The position numbers and the translations under genes are program-made. Shown one piece after another: positions 53,284 through 60,707 of a stretch of DNA of 64,000 bases. The stretch covers positions 3,286,001 through 3,350,000 of the forward strand of contig NZ_CP180191.1 in assembly GCF_047549485.1 (NCBI RefSeq). The letters run 5' to 3'. Source of the stretch: Piscinibacterium candidicorallinum (GTDB taxonomy: Bacteria > Pseudomonadota > Gammaproteobacteria > Burkholderiales > Burkholderiaceae_C). Under the pieces are notes generated by a model that was given only the letters and a program-made list of their open reading frames with translations, was not told the origin of the DNA and did not search any database. The stretch's first letter is position 1. Each line of letters begins with the position of its first letter.

Positions 53284-53801
53284 GGCGCAATCACGGTATG
53301 GCAGCGGCGCTGGCAGCGGGCGCCGCGGCGCTGCTGCTCCTCGCGGGCTGCCAGAAGAGCAGCGAAGCGCCGGAGCCGCCGCGCGCCGGCGTCACGCATG
53401 ACGCCGCGATGGACAAGGCGATTGCCCAGGCCCGCAGCACGCTCGACGAGTTTCTGAAGCGCGTGCAAAGCCCGCCGCCGGGTGCGAGCGGCTTCGCCGT
53501 CAAGGTGGGTGTGCGCGAGGGCCAGAACACCGAGTACCTATGGATCAACCGCCTCACCTGGACGGGGGATCAGTTCAGCGGCTTGGTGATGGACCCGCCG
53601 CAGGCGGTCAAGGCCGTCAAGCGGGGCCAGAACCTGAGCTTCGCGCGGGCAGACATCGTCGACTGGAGCTACCAGTTCCTGCGCGAGGGCCGCACCGTGG
53701 GCAATTTCACGCTGTGCGCCCTGCTCACCCGCGAGCCGCCGGCCAAGGCGGCCGAGCTGCGCGAGCGCTTCGGGCTGGACTGCCGGTTTCTTGCAGACTA
53801 A
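53280..53801 (+). CDS. DUF2314 (YegJ-like) lipoprotein
   Basis: 173 residues. A signal with lipobox LAGC (near residues 21-24) is followed by a DUF2314 domain: GFAVKVGVREGQNTEYLWIN near 60-79, and the later SFARADIVDWSYQFLREGRT then VGNFTLCALL. The family function is unknown. ATG 53280 overlaps the fadD stop, so the pair is probably one operon. Confidence 0.82.
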   Translation: MRRNHGMAAALAAGAAALLLLAGCQKSSEAPEPPRAGVTHDAAMDKAIAQARSTLDEFLKRVQSPPPGASGFAVKVGVREGQNTEYLWINRLTWTGDQFSGLVMDPPQAVKAVKRGQNLSFARADIVDWSYQFLREGRTVGNFTLCALLTREPPAKAAELRERFGLDCRFLAD

Positions 53802-53874
53802 GCACATCTGACCCATGTTTTCGCCCGCCACGGGTGCCTGAGCGCCAGACAAATGCAATGTTTGCCACAGCTGA

Positions 53875-53904
53875 TTAGGCGAAACCCGCGCAGGTGACTA
53901 AACT
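53875..53904 (+). promoter_or_regulatory. Possible promoter of the cold-shock gene with a long leader
   Basis: TTAGGC (53875-53880) and TAAACT (53899-53904) are spaced by 18 bases. A start near 53911 would give a leader of about 160 bases, the size usual for cold-shock mRNAs whose 5' leader is thermosensitive. The boxes are weak matches, so this is tentative. Confidence 0.35.
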
Positions 53905-54069
53905 ACGCGAGCTCGTCATTCATCAGATCGTCCGGCAAGACCTCTCTACTGGCTCGAACACTTCGCGTGTCCCTGGCCTCGGTTGACTCTCCACGGTGTT
54001 CTTTTGTGTGTCCGTGCACTGCGATGGCATGTGCCACGCAGCACATCTGTAATTTGTGGAGTTAGTTTC

Positions 54070-54273
54070 ATGGCAACCGGTACCGTCAAGTGGTTCAACG
54101 AAAGCAAGGGTTTTGGCTTCATCGCTCCGGATGATGGCGGCAAGGATCTGTTCGCCCACTTCAGCGAGATCCAGACCTCGGGCTTCAAGACCCTGCAGGA
54201 AAACCAGAAGGTTGAATTCGAAGTCGTGCAAGGCCAGAAGGGCCCGCAGGCTTCCAAGATTCGCCCCATCTAA
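54070..54273 (+). CDS. CspA-family cold-shock protein
   Basis: 67 residues. The RNA-binding motifs KGFGFIAPDDGGKDLFAHF (RNP1 and RNP2) lie near residues 14-32, and the protein starts MATGTVKWFNESKG as in CspA proteins. It binds single-stranded nucleic acid and keeps mRNA open. It lies 63 bases before the IF-1 gene; both serve translation and may be induced together. Confidence 0.96.
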   Translation: MATGTVKWFNESKGFGFIAPDDGGKDLFAHFSEIQTSGFKTLQENQKVEFEVVQGQKGPQASKIRPI

Positions 54274-54336
54274 GGCATACGGATCGACCGCCATGCCGTT
54301 TCGGTGTGGCGCAACATCCAAGAGCAAAGCGAACGA

Positions 54337-54582
54337 ATGGCCAAGGAAGAATTGATTGAAATGCAGGGCGTGGTCGATGAGGTCCTGCCCGACTCGAAGT
54401 ACCGCGTCACCCTGGAGAACGGCCACCAGCTGGTCGCCTACAGCGGAGGCAAGATGCGCAAGAACCACATCCGCATCCTCGCGGGAGACCGCGTTTCTCT
54501 CGAGCTCTCGCCTTACGACCTGACCAAGGGCCGGATCATGTACCGGCACCTGCCGGGTCGTCCGCCCATGACGCCTCGCTGA
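54337..54582 (+). CDS. infA: Translation initiation factor IF-1
   Basis: 81 residues from MAKEELIEMQGVVDEVLPDS. The OB-fold motifs YRVTLENGHQLVAYSGGKMR and the end SPYDLTKGRIMYRHLPGRP are those of betaproteobacterial IF-1. Many Burkholderiales carry a second infA outside the ribosomal protein cluster; the absence of secY or rpmJ beside this one suggests it is that copy. Confidence 0.93.
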   Translation: MAKEELIEMQGVVDEVLPDSKYRVTLENGHQLVAYSGGKMRKNHIRILAGDRVSLELSPYDLTKGRIMYRHLPGRPPMTPR

Positions 54583-54600
54583 GCGCTCGCGCGAAAGACA

Positions 54601-54684
54601 AAGGCCCTCCTCGGAGGGCCTTTTCTTTTGTCCCTCCTCGGAGAGCCTGTTCTTTTGTCCCTCCTCGGAAGGCCTTTTTTGCGG
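54601..54684 (+). terminator. Intrinsic terminator after infA with two degenerate tandem copies
   Basis: AAGGCCCTCC and its complement form a 10-bp stem with a two-base loop, followed by TTTTCTTTT: a strong terminator at 54601-54629. Two further 27-base units, each with a TCCCTCCTCGGA core and a T run, follow at 54631-54657 and 54658-54684. Their stems have decayed, so they look like tandem copies of the terminator. Confidence 0.85.
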
Positions 54685-54702
54685 CACGGGGCGGCTGCCA
54701 AC

Positions 54703-54772
54703 AGCCCTTTTCGCTTGTCCAGCAAGGCTTTCCAGCCATTTTGGTCTGAAGAGCGGCTCTGAGAGCCATTCT
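54703..54772 (+). repeat. Dispersed intergenic repeat, family 1, copy F
   Basis: CCCTTTTCGCTTGTCCAG, then AAGGCTTTCCAGCCATTTTG, then GTCTGAAGAGCGGCTCTGAG. It lies between the infA terminators and the convergent S9 peptidase gene. It is closest to copy E, with which it shares GGCTTTCCAGCCATTTTG. Confidence 0.8.
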
Positions 54773-54789
54773 TCACTTCGGTATCCGGG

Positions 54790-57228
54790 CTACTTGGCCG
54801 CCTTCACGTAGCGCTCCAGCCAGTTGTTGGTCTCCCAGAGCATGTGCAGGATGGACTCGCGCGCGCGGTAGCCGTGGTCCTCGTTGGGCAGCATCACCAG
54901 GCGGGTGGTGCCGCCCAAACCGCGCACGGCCTGGTACAGGCGCTCGCTCTGGATCGGGAAGGTGCCGGAGTTGCTGTCGTTCTCGCCATGGATGAGCAGC
55001 AGCGCGTCCTTGATCTTGTCGGCGTTGTTGAAGGCGCTCATGGCGGCGTAGGTCTCCGGCGCCTTCCAGAACGTGCGCTCCTCACCCTGGAAGCCAAAGG
55101 GCGTGAGGGTGCGGTTGTACGCGCCGCTGCGAGCGATGCCGGCCTTGAACAGGCGCGTGTGCGCCAGCAGGTTGGCCGTCATGAAGGCGCCATAGCTGTG
55201 GCCGCCCACGGCGATGCGGTTGCGATCGGCCACGCCGCGCCGCACGATCTCGTCGACCGCCGCCTCGGCACTGGCCACGAGCTGCTGCACGTAGGTGTCG
55301 TTGGGCTCCTTGCCGCCCTCGCCGATGATCGGCATGGCCGGGTCATCCAGCACGCCGTAGCCCATGGCCAGAAAGGCAGCCGGGCCGCTGGCGCTGATGC
55401 GATTGAACTCGTAGGGCGAGCCACGGGTCTGTGCTGCGGCCTGCGCCGTCTTGAACTCCTGCGGGTAGGCCCAGAGGATGAAGGGCAGCGGGCCGTCGCG
55501 CTTGGCGTCGTAGCCCGGCGGCAGCATGAGGTTGGCCGTGAGCTCGATGCCGTCCTTGCGCTTGTAGCGGATCAGCTCCTTGCTCACGCCCTTGAACTGC
55601 GGCAGCGGATGGGCAAACTGCGTGAGCGCGGTGAGTTGGCTGCGCTCGGGCTTGCTGAGATCTCGCACGAAGAAGTTGGGCGGCTCGGTCTGCGTCTCGC
55701 GGCGCGTGAGCAGGCGCTGGCCGCGTTCGTCGAGTACGGCGATCGAGTTCTCGTAGACCTCGCCCTGTGCGCGCCACAGGCGCGTGGCCTTCTTCGCAGC
55801 GATGTCGTAGCGATCGACGAAGGGGCGATCCCCCTGCGCAGAGGCGCCCTCGCCATCCAGGTAGATGGCGCGCTGTGCGCCCGGCGCAAACAGGAGCACG
55901 CTGCGGCCGAAGCGGTTCAGTGTCATGACCGGCGAGCCCGGATTGGCGTAGCGGTCTTCGGTCTTGAAGCTGAAGTGCTGCACGGGCGCCTTGCCGGGCG
56001 CATCCGGCGCGATCTCCCAGAGCACCACATCGCGCGTGCGGTACCAAAGCTCAGTAAGCAGCGCGGTCTGGCCGTCGCCCCAGGTCACGCCGCCGATGCG
56101 CGTCTTCACGCGCGCCAGTTCCTGCGGCGCATCCTTGAAGGGGTAGGCCTGCTGATACAGGGCATCGCGCTGCTCGGCCGGCTTGAAGGGGTCACCGCCA
56201 TCCAGGGCCTGGGCCCAGCTCAGCGTCGCAGGAACGTCGGCGCGCCAGGTGATGTCGCGCGGGCCTTCGGGTACGGCATCAAAAGATGGCGGCAGACCTT
56301 CGCGTACGGGGAGATTCGCGACGGTATGGATCAGCTCGCCGCGCAGGTTCCAGACCTCGGCCCGGCGGCCGAACATCGAGACCGGCACCAGGTACGAATA
56401 GGGTTTGGTGATGGCGTTGACCAGCAGCCACTGCCCGTCAGGCGAGGCGCTCACGCCGCGCATGACCAGCGGCTTGCCGATCAGCGTGGTCTGTCCGTCC
56501 AGACCGATGCGGGCAATCTGTGCGGTTGCGAAGTAATCGAAGCGCGCCTCGTCGTACGGCGTGCGCAGCAGGTCCTGGAAGGTGCGGATGGCCTGCTGGC
56601 CACGGCCGGTGGTCGTTGCATCCTGCACGTTCGGGCCCGCCGGAGCACGTGGCGGCTGCGGCTCGCTCACTCCGGGCACGCGCAGCGTGACGAGCAGTGC
56701 ATCGTTGCCCAGCCAGTTGAAGCCGCGACCCATCACGGCGTTCAGCGGCGCGCTGCTCAGGCGCCGAGCCTTGGCGGTGGCGACTTCAGCGACCCAGAGC
56801 TCGACCGCCTCGCCGGTGTTGCGCGTGAACGCCAGGTGCTTACCGTCCGGCGAGAAGCTGGTGTCTGCAATGCGCGCCGGGCTGGGCAGATCCGTCACGC
56901 GGCGCGGCGTGGGTGCGTCCACCGTCATGAAGGCCAGGCCGGTGCCGAAGCTGAAGCGGCTGGACGCAAAGGCGCGCGGGTTGATGCGCAGGCCCGCCAG
57001 ACGTGCCTCGGGCGCCGCCACTTCATCGATGGAGGGCAACGCGGGCGTGTCGATCAGCGCCATCGTCCGCCGATCCGGCCCCAGCTGTACCTGCGGAGGC
57101 CGCGGCTGATCCACCACGGCCTTCAGCGCCGCGGGCGGCTCCATGTAGCGCTGCGCGTTCTGCGCCTCGGCGCCGGGCGCAAGCAGCAAAGCGCCGGTGG
57201 CAAGCGTCATCGACAAGACCTTCCTCAT
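54790..57228 (-). CDS. Secreted S9-family (prolyl oligopeptidase-like) peptidase
   Basis: About 812 residues from MRKVLSMTLATGALLLAPGA, a Sec signal cleaved near AEAQ. Residues about 100-550 form a beta-propeller-like region (SFSPDGKHLAFTRN repeats); the C-terminal alpha/beta hydrolase domain has the nucleophile in GGHSYGAFMTANLL (S678), the acid in LLIHGENDSNSGTFP and the histidine in MLPNEDHGYRARE. It resembles the glutamyl-endopeptidase-like S9 enzymes. Three start codons sit within 12 bases; 57228 is best spaced from GGAGGG. Confidence 0.88.
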   Translation of the reverse strand: MRKVLSMTLATGALLLAPGAEAQNAQRYMEPPAALKAVVDQPRPPQVQLGPDRRTMALIDTPALPSIDEVAAPEARLAGLRINPRAFASSRFSFGTGLAFMTVDAPTPRRVTDLPSPARIADTSFSPDGKHLAFTRNTGEAVELWVAEVATAKARRLSSAPLNAVMGRGFNWLGNDALLVTLRVPGVSEPQPPRAPAGPNVQDATTTGRGQQAIRTFQDLLRTPYDEARFDYFATAQIARIGLDGQTTLIGKPLVMRGVSASPDGQWLLVNAITKPYSYLVPVSMFGRRAEVWNLRGELIHTVANLPVREGLPPSFDAVPEGPRDITWRADVPATLSWAQALDGGDPFKPAEQRDALYQQAYPFKDAPQELARVKTRIGGVTWGDGQTALLTELWYRTRDVVLWEIAPDAPGKAPVQHFSFKTEDRYANPGSPVMTLNRFGRSVLLFAPGAQRAIYLDGEGASAQGDRPFVDRYDIAAKKATRLWRAQGEVYENSIAVLDERGQRLLTRRETQTEPPNFFVRDLSKPERSQLTALTQFAHPLPQFKGVSKELIRYKRKDGIELTANLMLPPGYDAKRDGPLPFILWAYPQEFKTAQAAAQTRGSPYEFNRISASGPAAFLAMGYGVLDDPAMPIIGEGGKEPNDTYVQQLVASAEAAVDEIVRRGVADRNRIAVGGHSYGAFMTANLLAHTRLFKAGIARSGAYNRTLTPFGFQGEERTFWKAPETYAAMSAFNNADKIKDALLLIHGENDSNSGTFPIQSERLYQAVRGLGGTTRLVMLPNEDHGYRARESILHMLWETNNWLERYVKAAK

Positions 57229-57310
57229 CATTCCCTCCAAAGTGGCCCGGCGCGGCTCGTGACCGCGCGGGCGAAGCGGCGAAGATACTGCGGCGGCCCG
57301 CCAAAACGAA

Positions 57311-57334
57311 AAGGCCCCGCATACGCGGGGCCTT
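57311..57334 (-). terminator. Intrinsic terminator of the TRAP transporter operon
   Basis: AAGGCCCCGC pairs with GCGGGGCCTT around a four-base loop, followed on the minus strand by TTTTCGTTTT. It lies beyond the repeats and the duplicated gene end, about 245 bases past the permease stop. Confidence 0.85.
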
Positions 57335-57353
57335 GATCATTGCTGCGTCGGCG

Positions 57354-57400
57354 TTACTGGCGATACAGCACAGTGGGCCACCACATCACGATTTCCGGGA
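57354..57400 (-). pseudogene. Duplicated fragment of the 3' end of the TRAP large-permease gene
   Basis: On the minus strand this reads PEIVMWWPTVLYRQ and stop, against PEIGMWLPTVLYRQ and stop at the true gene end (57579-57625). By my reading 43 of 47 bases match. It has no body or start and is separated from the gene by the two 70-base repeats. Confidence 0.8.
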
Positions 57401-57404
57401 CGTG

Positions 57405-57474
57405 AGGCCGACCCTATAGGGTCACGCGGCACCGCCGTGTGAGGCCGAGCGCGGCAAGCGCATGCAGGCGCTTG
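57405..57474. repeat. 70-base hairpin-rich repeat, copy R1
   Basis: Holds three inverted repeats: GACCCT with AGGGTC, CACGCGGC with a near-perfect partner, and CAAGCGC with GCGCTTG. By my reading 66 of 70 bases match R2 in the same orientation. Between the copies, GGGGGCT and AGCCCCC form another stem. Confidence 0.75.
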
Positions 57475-57496
57475 GCGTGGGGGCTGGAGCCCCCTT

Positions 57497-57566
57497 AGGC
57501 CGACCCTCCAGGGTCACGCGGCACTGCCGCGTGAGGCCGAGCGCGGCAAGCGCATGCAGGCGCTTG
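57497..57566. repeat. 70-base hairpin-rich repeat, copy R2
   Basis: Same orientation as R1, starting 92 bases further on and ending 13 bases before the permease stop codon. Here CACGCGGC and GCCGCGTG pair perfectly around a three-base loop. Confidence 0.75.
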
Positions 57567-57578
57567 CCGGGTTCCCGG

Positions 57579-59981
57579 TTACTGGCGATACAGCACGGTC
57601 GGCAACCACATCCCGATTTCCGGGAACACGTACAGCAGCACCAGCGCCAGCACCTGGATGCCCATGAATGGCAGCATGCCGGCAAAGATCTGGTTCAGCG
57701 TCACGTGCGGCGGCGATACACCCTTCAGGTAGAACGCCGCCATCGCCACCGGCGGGCTCAGGAAGGCGGTCTGCAGGTTCAGGGCCACGAGCAGGCCGAA
57801 AAACAGCGGGTCGACGCCAAAGTTGTCGAGCAGCGGGATGAAGATGGGCATGAAGATCACGATGATCTCGGTCCACTCCAGCGGCCAGCCCAGCAGGAAG
57901 ATGATGACCTGACTCAGTACGAGGAACTCGATCTTGGTCAGGCCCAGGCTCATCACCCAGTTCTCGATCAGCTCCTGCCCGCCCAGCAACGCGAAGGCGG
58001 CCGAGAAGATGCTGGAGCCGACAAACAACCAGCAGACCATGGCGCTGGTCTTGCCCGTCAGCATCACAGACTCGGACAGGGCGGGCGTCAGGCGCACCTG
58101 GCGCAGAGCCATCACGCACCAGACCACCGTGGTGACTGCGGTGATCACGCCGAGCAGCTTGGGCACCGGCACGGTGGTGATCTCCAGCTTGATCAGGATG
58201 GTCCAGACCACGACGCTGCCGATCAGGGCCCAGAACGGTGCCCAGGTCTTGGCGATCGCACGCGCTTCTTCGGCAGGCTTCTGGATCAGCATGTAGGCCG
58301 CTGCAAGCGCAAAGCCACCGAACGCGCCGACGGCTGCGGCTTCCGTGGGTGTGGCGAGGCCGAAGACGATCGTGCCCAGCACGGCGAGGATCATGACCGC
58401 CAGCGGGAAGAAGCTGCCCAGCAGCATCTTGAATATCTCGAGTCGCGCCCAGGACAGCACGCCGTAGAGCAGAGTTAGCAGCACGGCGAGCACACCGACC
58501 ATGACCCAGAACCACTTGGGCGCCGGCTGCCGCGGTGGCTCCGCAGCCTTGGATTGCCCGCTGCCTTGGTTGCTTGCAGAGGCACCTGCCGCCGGGGGCT
58601 CAGCCAGCCCCGAGCCGGTGGCCGCGGGCGGCTCCTGCACACCAGTTGCGCCAGGCTCCTTCAGCGCTCCTGGGGGCTCGGCCAAGCCGGAAGCAGGTTC
58701 CTTGAGTACCCCCGGTGGCTCTGCAAGGCCGGACGGCGGCTCTTTCAGCGCACCCGCAGGTTCGCTCAAACCACTGGCAGGCTCCTTCAGCGCGCTCGGT
58801 GGCTCGGACAAGCCGCTCGAGGGTTCCTTGAGCGCGCCGGGGGGCTCGGCCAGCCCGCTGCTGCCAGTGGGTTCGGACAGCCCACTGCCCGTGGCGCCTG
58901 CAGGCTCCGCCAGGCCTGAGCCACCCGCGGCTGGGGGCTCGGCGAGGCCGCCGCTCGATGCGGCTGCACCGGCCATCTGGCTGCCGCTGCCGGCGAGCTT
59001 GGCTTCCATCTCGGCGGCGTGGGAGTCCGGATCAGTGACTACGCGCCAGGTGATGCCCAGCACAAGCACCGCAGCGAGAAGAGGCAGCAGGGCCACACTG
59101 AGCTGCTTCATCACGTCGACACGGCTGATTCCGGCGGCGCGCTGACCGGCAATCGCCTTGAGCAGCCCGGGCAGGGCCTTGCCCTGCTTGCCGCTCGCAA
59201 GCTTGTCCAGTACGGGCGACAAGGTCACCTTGCGCTCAGCCTCTGGCAGCGGCGGCATCAGGTTCGGCTTGATCTTGGCCAGGATGATCACGTACAGCAC
59301 ATACAGACCCGCGAGCATCAGCCCCGGGAAAAATGCGCCGGCATAGAGCTGAACCACCGACACGCCGGCAGTCGCTCCGTAGACGATCAACATGACCGAA
59401 GGCGGAATCAGGATGCCCAGGCAGCCGCCGGCGGTGATGGCGCCTGCCGAGACTTGCACGCTGTAGCCGGCGCGCAGCATGGCCGGAAAGGCCAGCAGAC
59501 CCATGAGGGTGACCACAGCACCCACGATGCCGGTGGCCGTGGCGAACACCGCGCAGGTGAACAGCGTGGCGACCGCCAGCGAGCCGGGCACGCGGGCCAG
59601 CGACAGATGCAGGCTCTTGAAGAGCTTTTCGATCAGGTTGGCGCGCTCGACCAGATAACCCATGAAGACGAACAGCGGGATGCTGATCAGCACGTCGTTC
59701 GTCATGACAGCGTAGGCCCGCTGCACCATGAGGTTCAGGGTCTGATTGATCGCACCTTCGACGCTCTGCCCGCCGCTGTGGAACGCGAAATAGGCAAAGA
59801 TCATCCCCATGCCCATCAGCGTGAAGGCAGTGGGGAAGCCGAGCATGATGGCCACAACGACCAGCGCCAGCATGAGCAGCCCGAAGTGGCCATTGGTCAT
59901 GGCTGTCCAGGGCATGAAGATCACCACGGCGCCGACGATCAGCGCCATCAGCGAGAAGCCGAACCAGAGTTCCTTGCGCAT
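57579..59981 (-). CDS. TRAP transporter large permease (DctM-type) with long internal Pro-rich repeat insert
   Basis: 800 residues. Membrane helices of a DctM permease (FcbT3-like, mannitol/chloroaromatic type) fill about residues 1-250 and 495-800: GCLGILIPPSVMLIVYGATA near 185-204, and SQVIIFLLGWPLEWTEIIVI in the second half. Ordinary DctM proteins are about 430 residues. Here residues about 337-480 form a low-complexity insert with five tandem 14-residue units (SGLAEPPGALKEPS and variants) flanked by shorter SGLxEP pieces. It sits in a loop after a membrane helix. The frame is kept throughout, so the gene is probably functional. It follows the small permease by 3 bases. Confidence 0.9.
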   Translation of the reverse strand: MRKELWFGFSLMALIVGAVVIFMPWTAMTNGHFGLLMLALVVVAIMLGFPTAFTLMGMGMIFAYFAFHSGGQSVEGAINQTLNLMVQRAYAVMTNDVLISIPLFVFMGYLVERANLIEKLFKSLHLSLARVPGSLAVATLFTCAVFATATGIVGAVVTLMGLLAFPAMLRAGYSVQVSAGAITAGGCLGILIPPSVMLIVYGATAGVSVVQLYAGAFFPGLMLAGLYVLYVIILAKIKPNLMPPLPEAERKVTLSPVLDKLASGKQGKALPGLLKAIAGQRAAGISRVDVMKQLSVALLPLLAAVLVLGITWRVVTDPDSHAAEMEAKLAGSGSQMAGAAASSGGLAEPPAAGGSGLAEPAGATGSGLSEPTGSSGLAEPPGALKEPSSGLSEPPSALKEPASGLSEPAGALKEPPSGLAEPPGVLKEPASGLAEPPGALKEPGATGVQEPPAATGSGLAEPPAAGASASNQGSGQSKAAEPPRQPAPKWFWVMVGVLAVLLTLLYGVLSWARLEIFKMLLGSFFPLAVMILAVLGTIVFGLATPTEAAAVGAFGGFALAAAYMLIQKPAEEARAIAKTWAPFWALIGSVVVWTILIKLEITTVPVPKLLGVITAVTTVVWCVMALRQVRLTPALSESVMLTGKTSAMVCWLFVGSSIFSAAFALLGGQELIENWVMSLGLTKIEFLVLSQVIIFLLGWPLEWTEIIVIFMPIFIPLLDNFGVDPLFFGLLVALNLQTAFLSPPVAMAAFYLKGVSPPHVTLNQIFAGMLPFMGIQVLALVLLYVFPEIGMWLPTVLYRQ

Positions 59982-59984
59982 GGT

Positions 59985-60584
59985 TCAGGCCCCCGTCTTG
60001 GTCTGAGCGGGCGCATCGTCAGCGTGCACCATGGCCTTGAGCTTGTCGACATCCACCTCTTCGACATCCTGCTCGCGCGAGGGCCACTCGCCATCGCGCA
60101 GGCAGATGATGCAGCGCACGATCTCCACGAAGCCCTGCAGCACCAGCAGCAGACCGGCGAACGGGATGATGGTCTTGAAGGGATAGATCGGCGGGCCGTC
60201 TGCCGTGATCGAGGAGGTTTCCTTGATCGCCCAGCTTTCGCCCGCGAACTTGTAGCCGGCCCATACCAGCGCGATCACGCCGGGCATGAAGAACACGATG
60301 TAGAGCACAAGATCAATCGCGGCCTGGGTGCGCGGCTGGAAAAAGCCGTAGAGCACGTCGCCCCGCACATGCCCGCCCTTGGCCAGGGTGTATGCGCCGG
60401 CCATCATGAACAGGGTGCCGTAGAGCATGTAGCTGCCGTCAAAGGCCCAGCGCCCCGGGTTGTTGAATATGTAGCGCGCACAGACCTCGTAGACGATCAG
60501 GCCGGTGAGCAGGACGATGACCCAAGAGAACAGCTGCCCGACCCAGGTGGATAAGCGGTCGATGGCCAGCAGAACGGATTGCAT
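59985..60584 (-). CDS. TRAP transporter small permease (DctQ-type)
   Basis: 199 residues from MQSVLLAIDRLSTWVGQLFS, with four membrane segments. CARYIFNNPGRWAFDGSYML then YGTLFMMAGAY (about residues 35-65) and GGHVRGDVLYGFF near 70-82 are DctQ family marks. An earlier in-frame ATG at 60629 overlaps the terminator-like stem and is less likely. Confidence 0.9.
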   Translation of the reverse strand: MQSVLLAIDRLSTWVGQLFSWVIVLLTGLIVYEVCARYIFNNPGRWAFDGSYMLYGTLFMMAGAYTLAKGGHVRGDVLYGFFQPRTQAAIDLVLYIVFFMPGVIALVWAGYKFAGESWAIKETSSITADGPPIYPFKTIIPFAGLLLVLQGFVEIVRCIICLRDGEWPSREQDVEEVDVDKLKAMVHADDAPAQTKTGA

Positions 60585-60636
60585 GCGAGCCCCTGAAGTG
60601 AATGTCGTGTTGTCGTTGTACAGCTTCAAAAAAGAA

Positions 60637-60669
60637 AAAACTCAGCCCGCGTAGAGCGGGCTGAGTTTT
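60637..60669 (-). terminator. Strong hairpin between the TRAP binding-protein and small-permease genes
   Basis: A perfect 14-bp stem (AAAACTCAGCCCGC and its complement) with a five-base loop, flanked by A and T runs on both sides. It lies inside the operon after the binding-protein gene. It should stop most transcription or protect the upstream message, so the binding protein is made in excess over the permease. Confidence 0.85.
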
Positions 60670-60707
60670 GCTGCGCGGCCGCTACGTCCCGGGTCCGCGC
60701 ACCACCA

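Noticed and set aside
54601..54684. Possible short CRISPR or minisatellite
   Set aside because: Three adjacent units with no spacers; each is a terminator-like stem plus T run.
54844..57336. 830-codon plus-strand frame across the S9 peptidase
   Set aside because: Antisense shadow; the minus strand has a signal peptide, propeller repeats and a complete catalytic triad.
58540..58970. Possible CRISPR array in the regular repeats
   Set aside because: The 42-base units are in-frame coding repeats without unique spacers, inside a permease gene.
59019..60554. 511-codon plus-strand frame across the TRAP permease genes
   Set aside because: Shadow of the real minus-strand genes with His/Gln-rich composition and no recognisable motifs.
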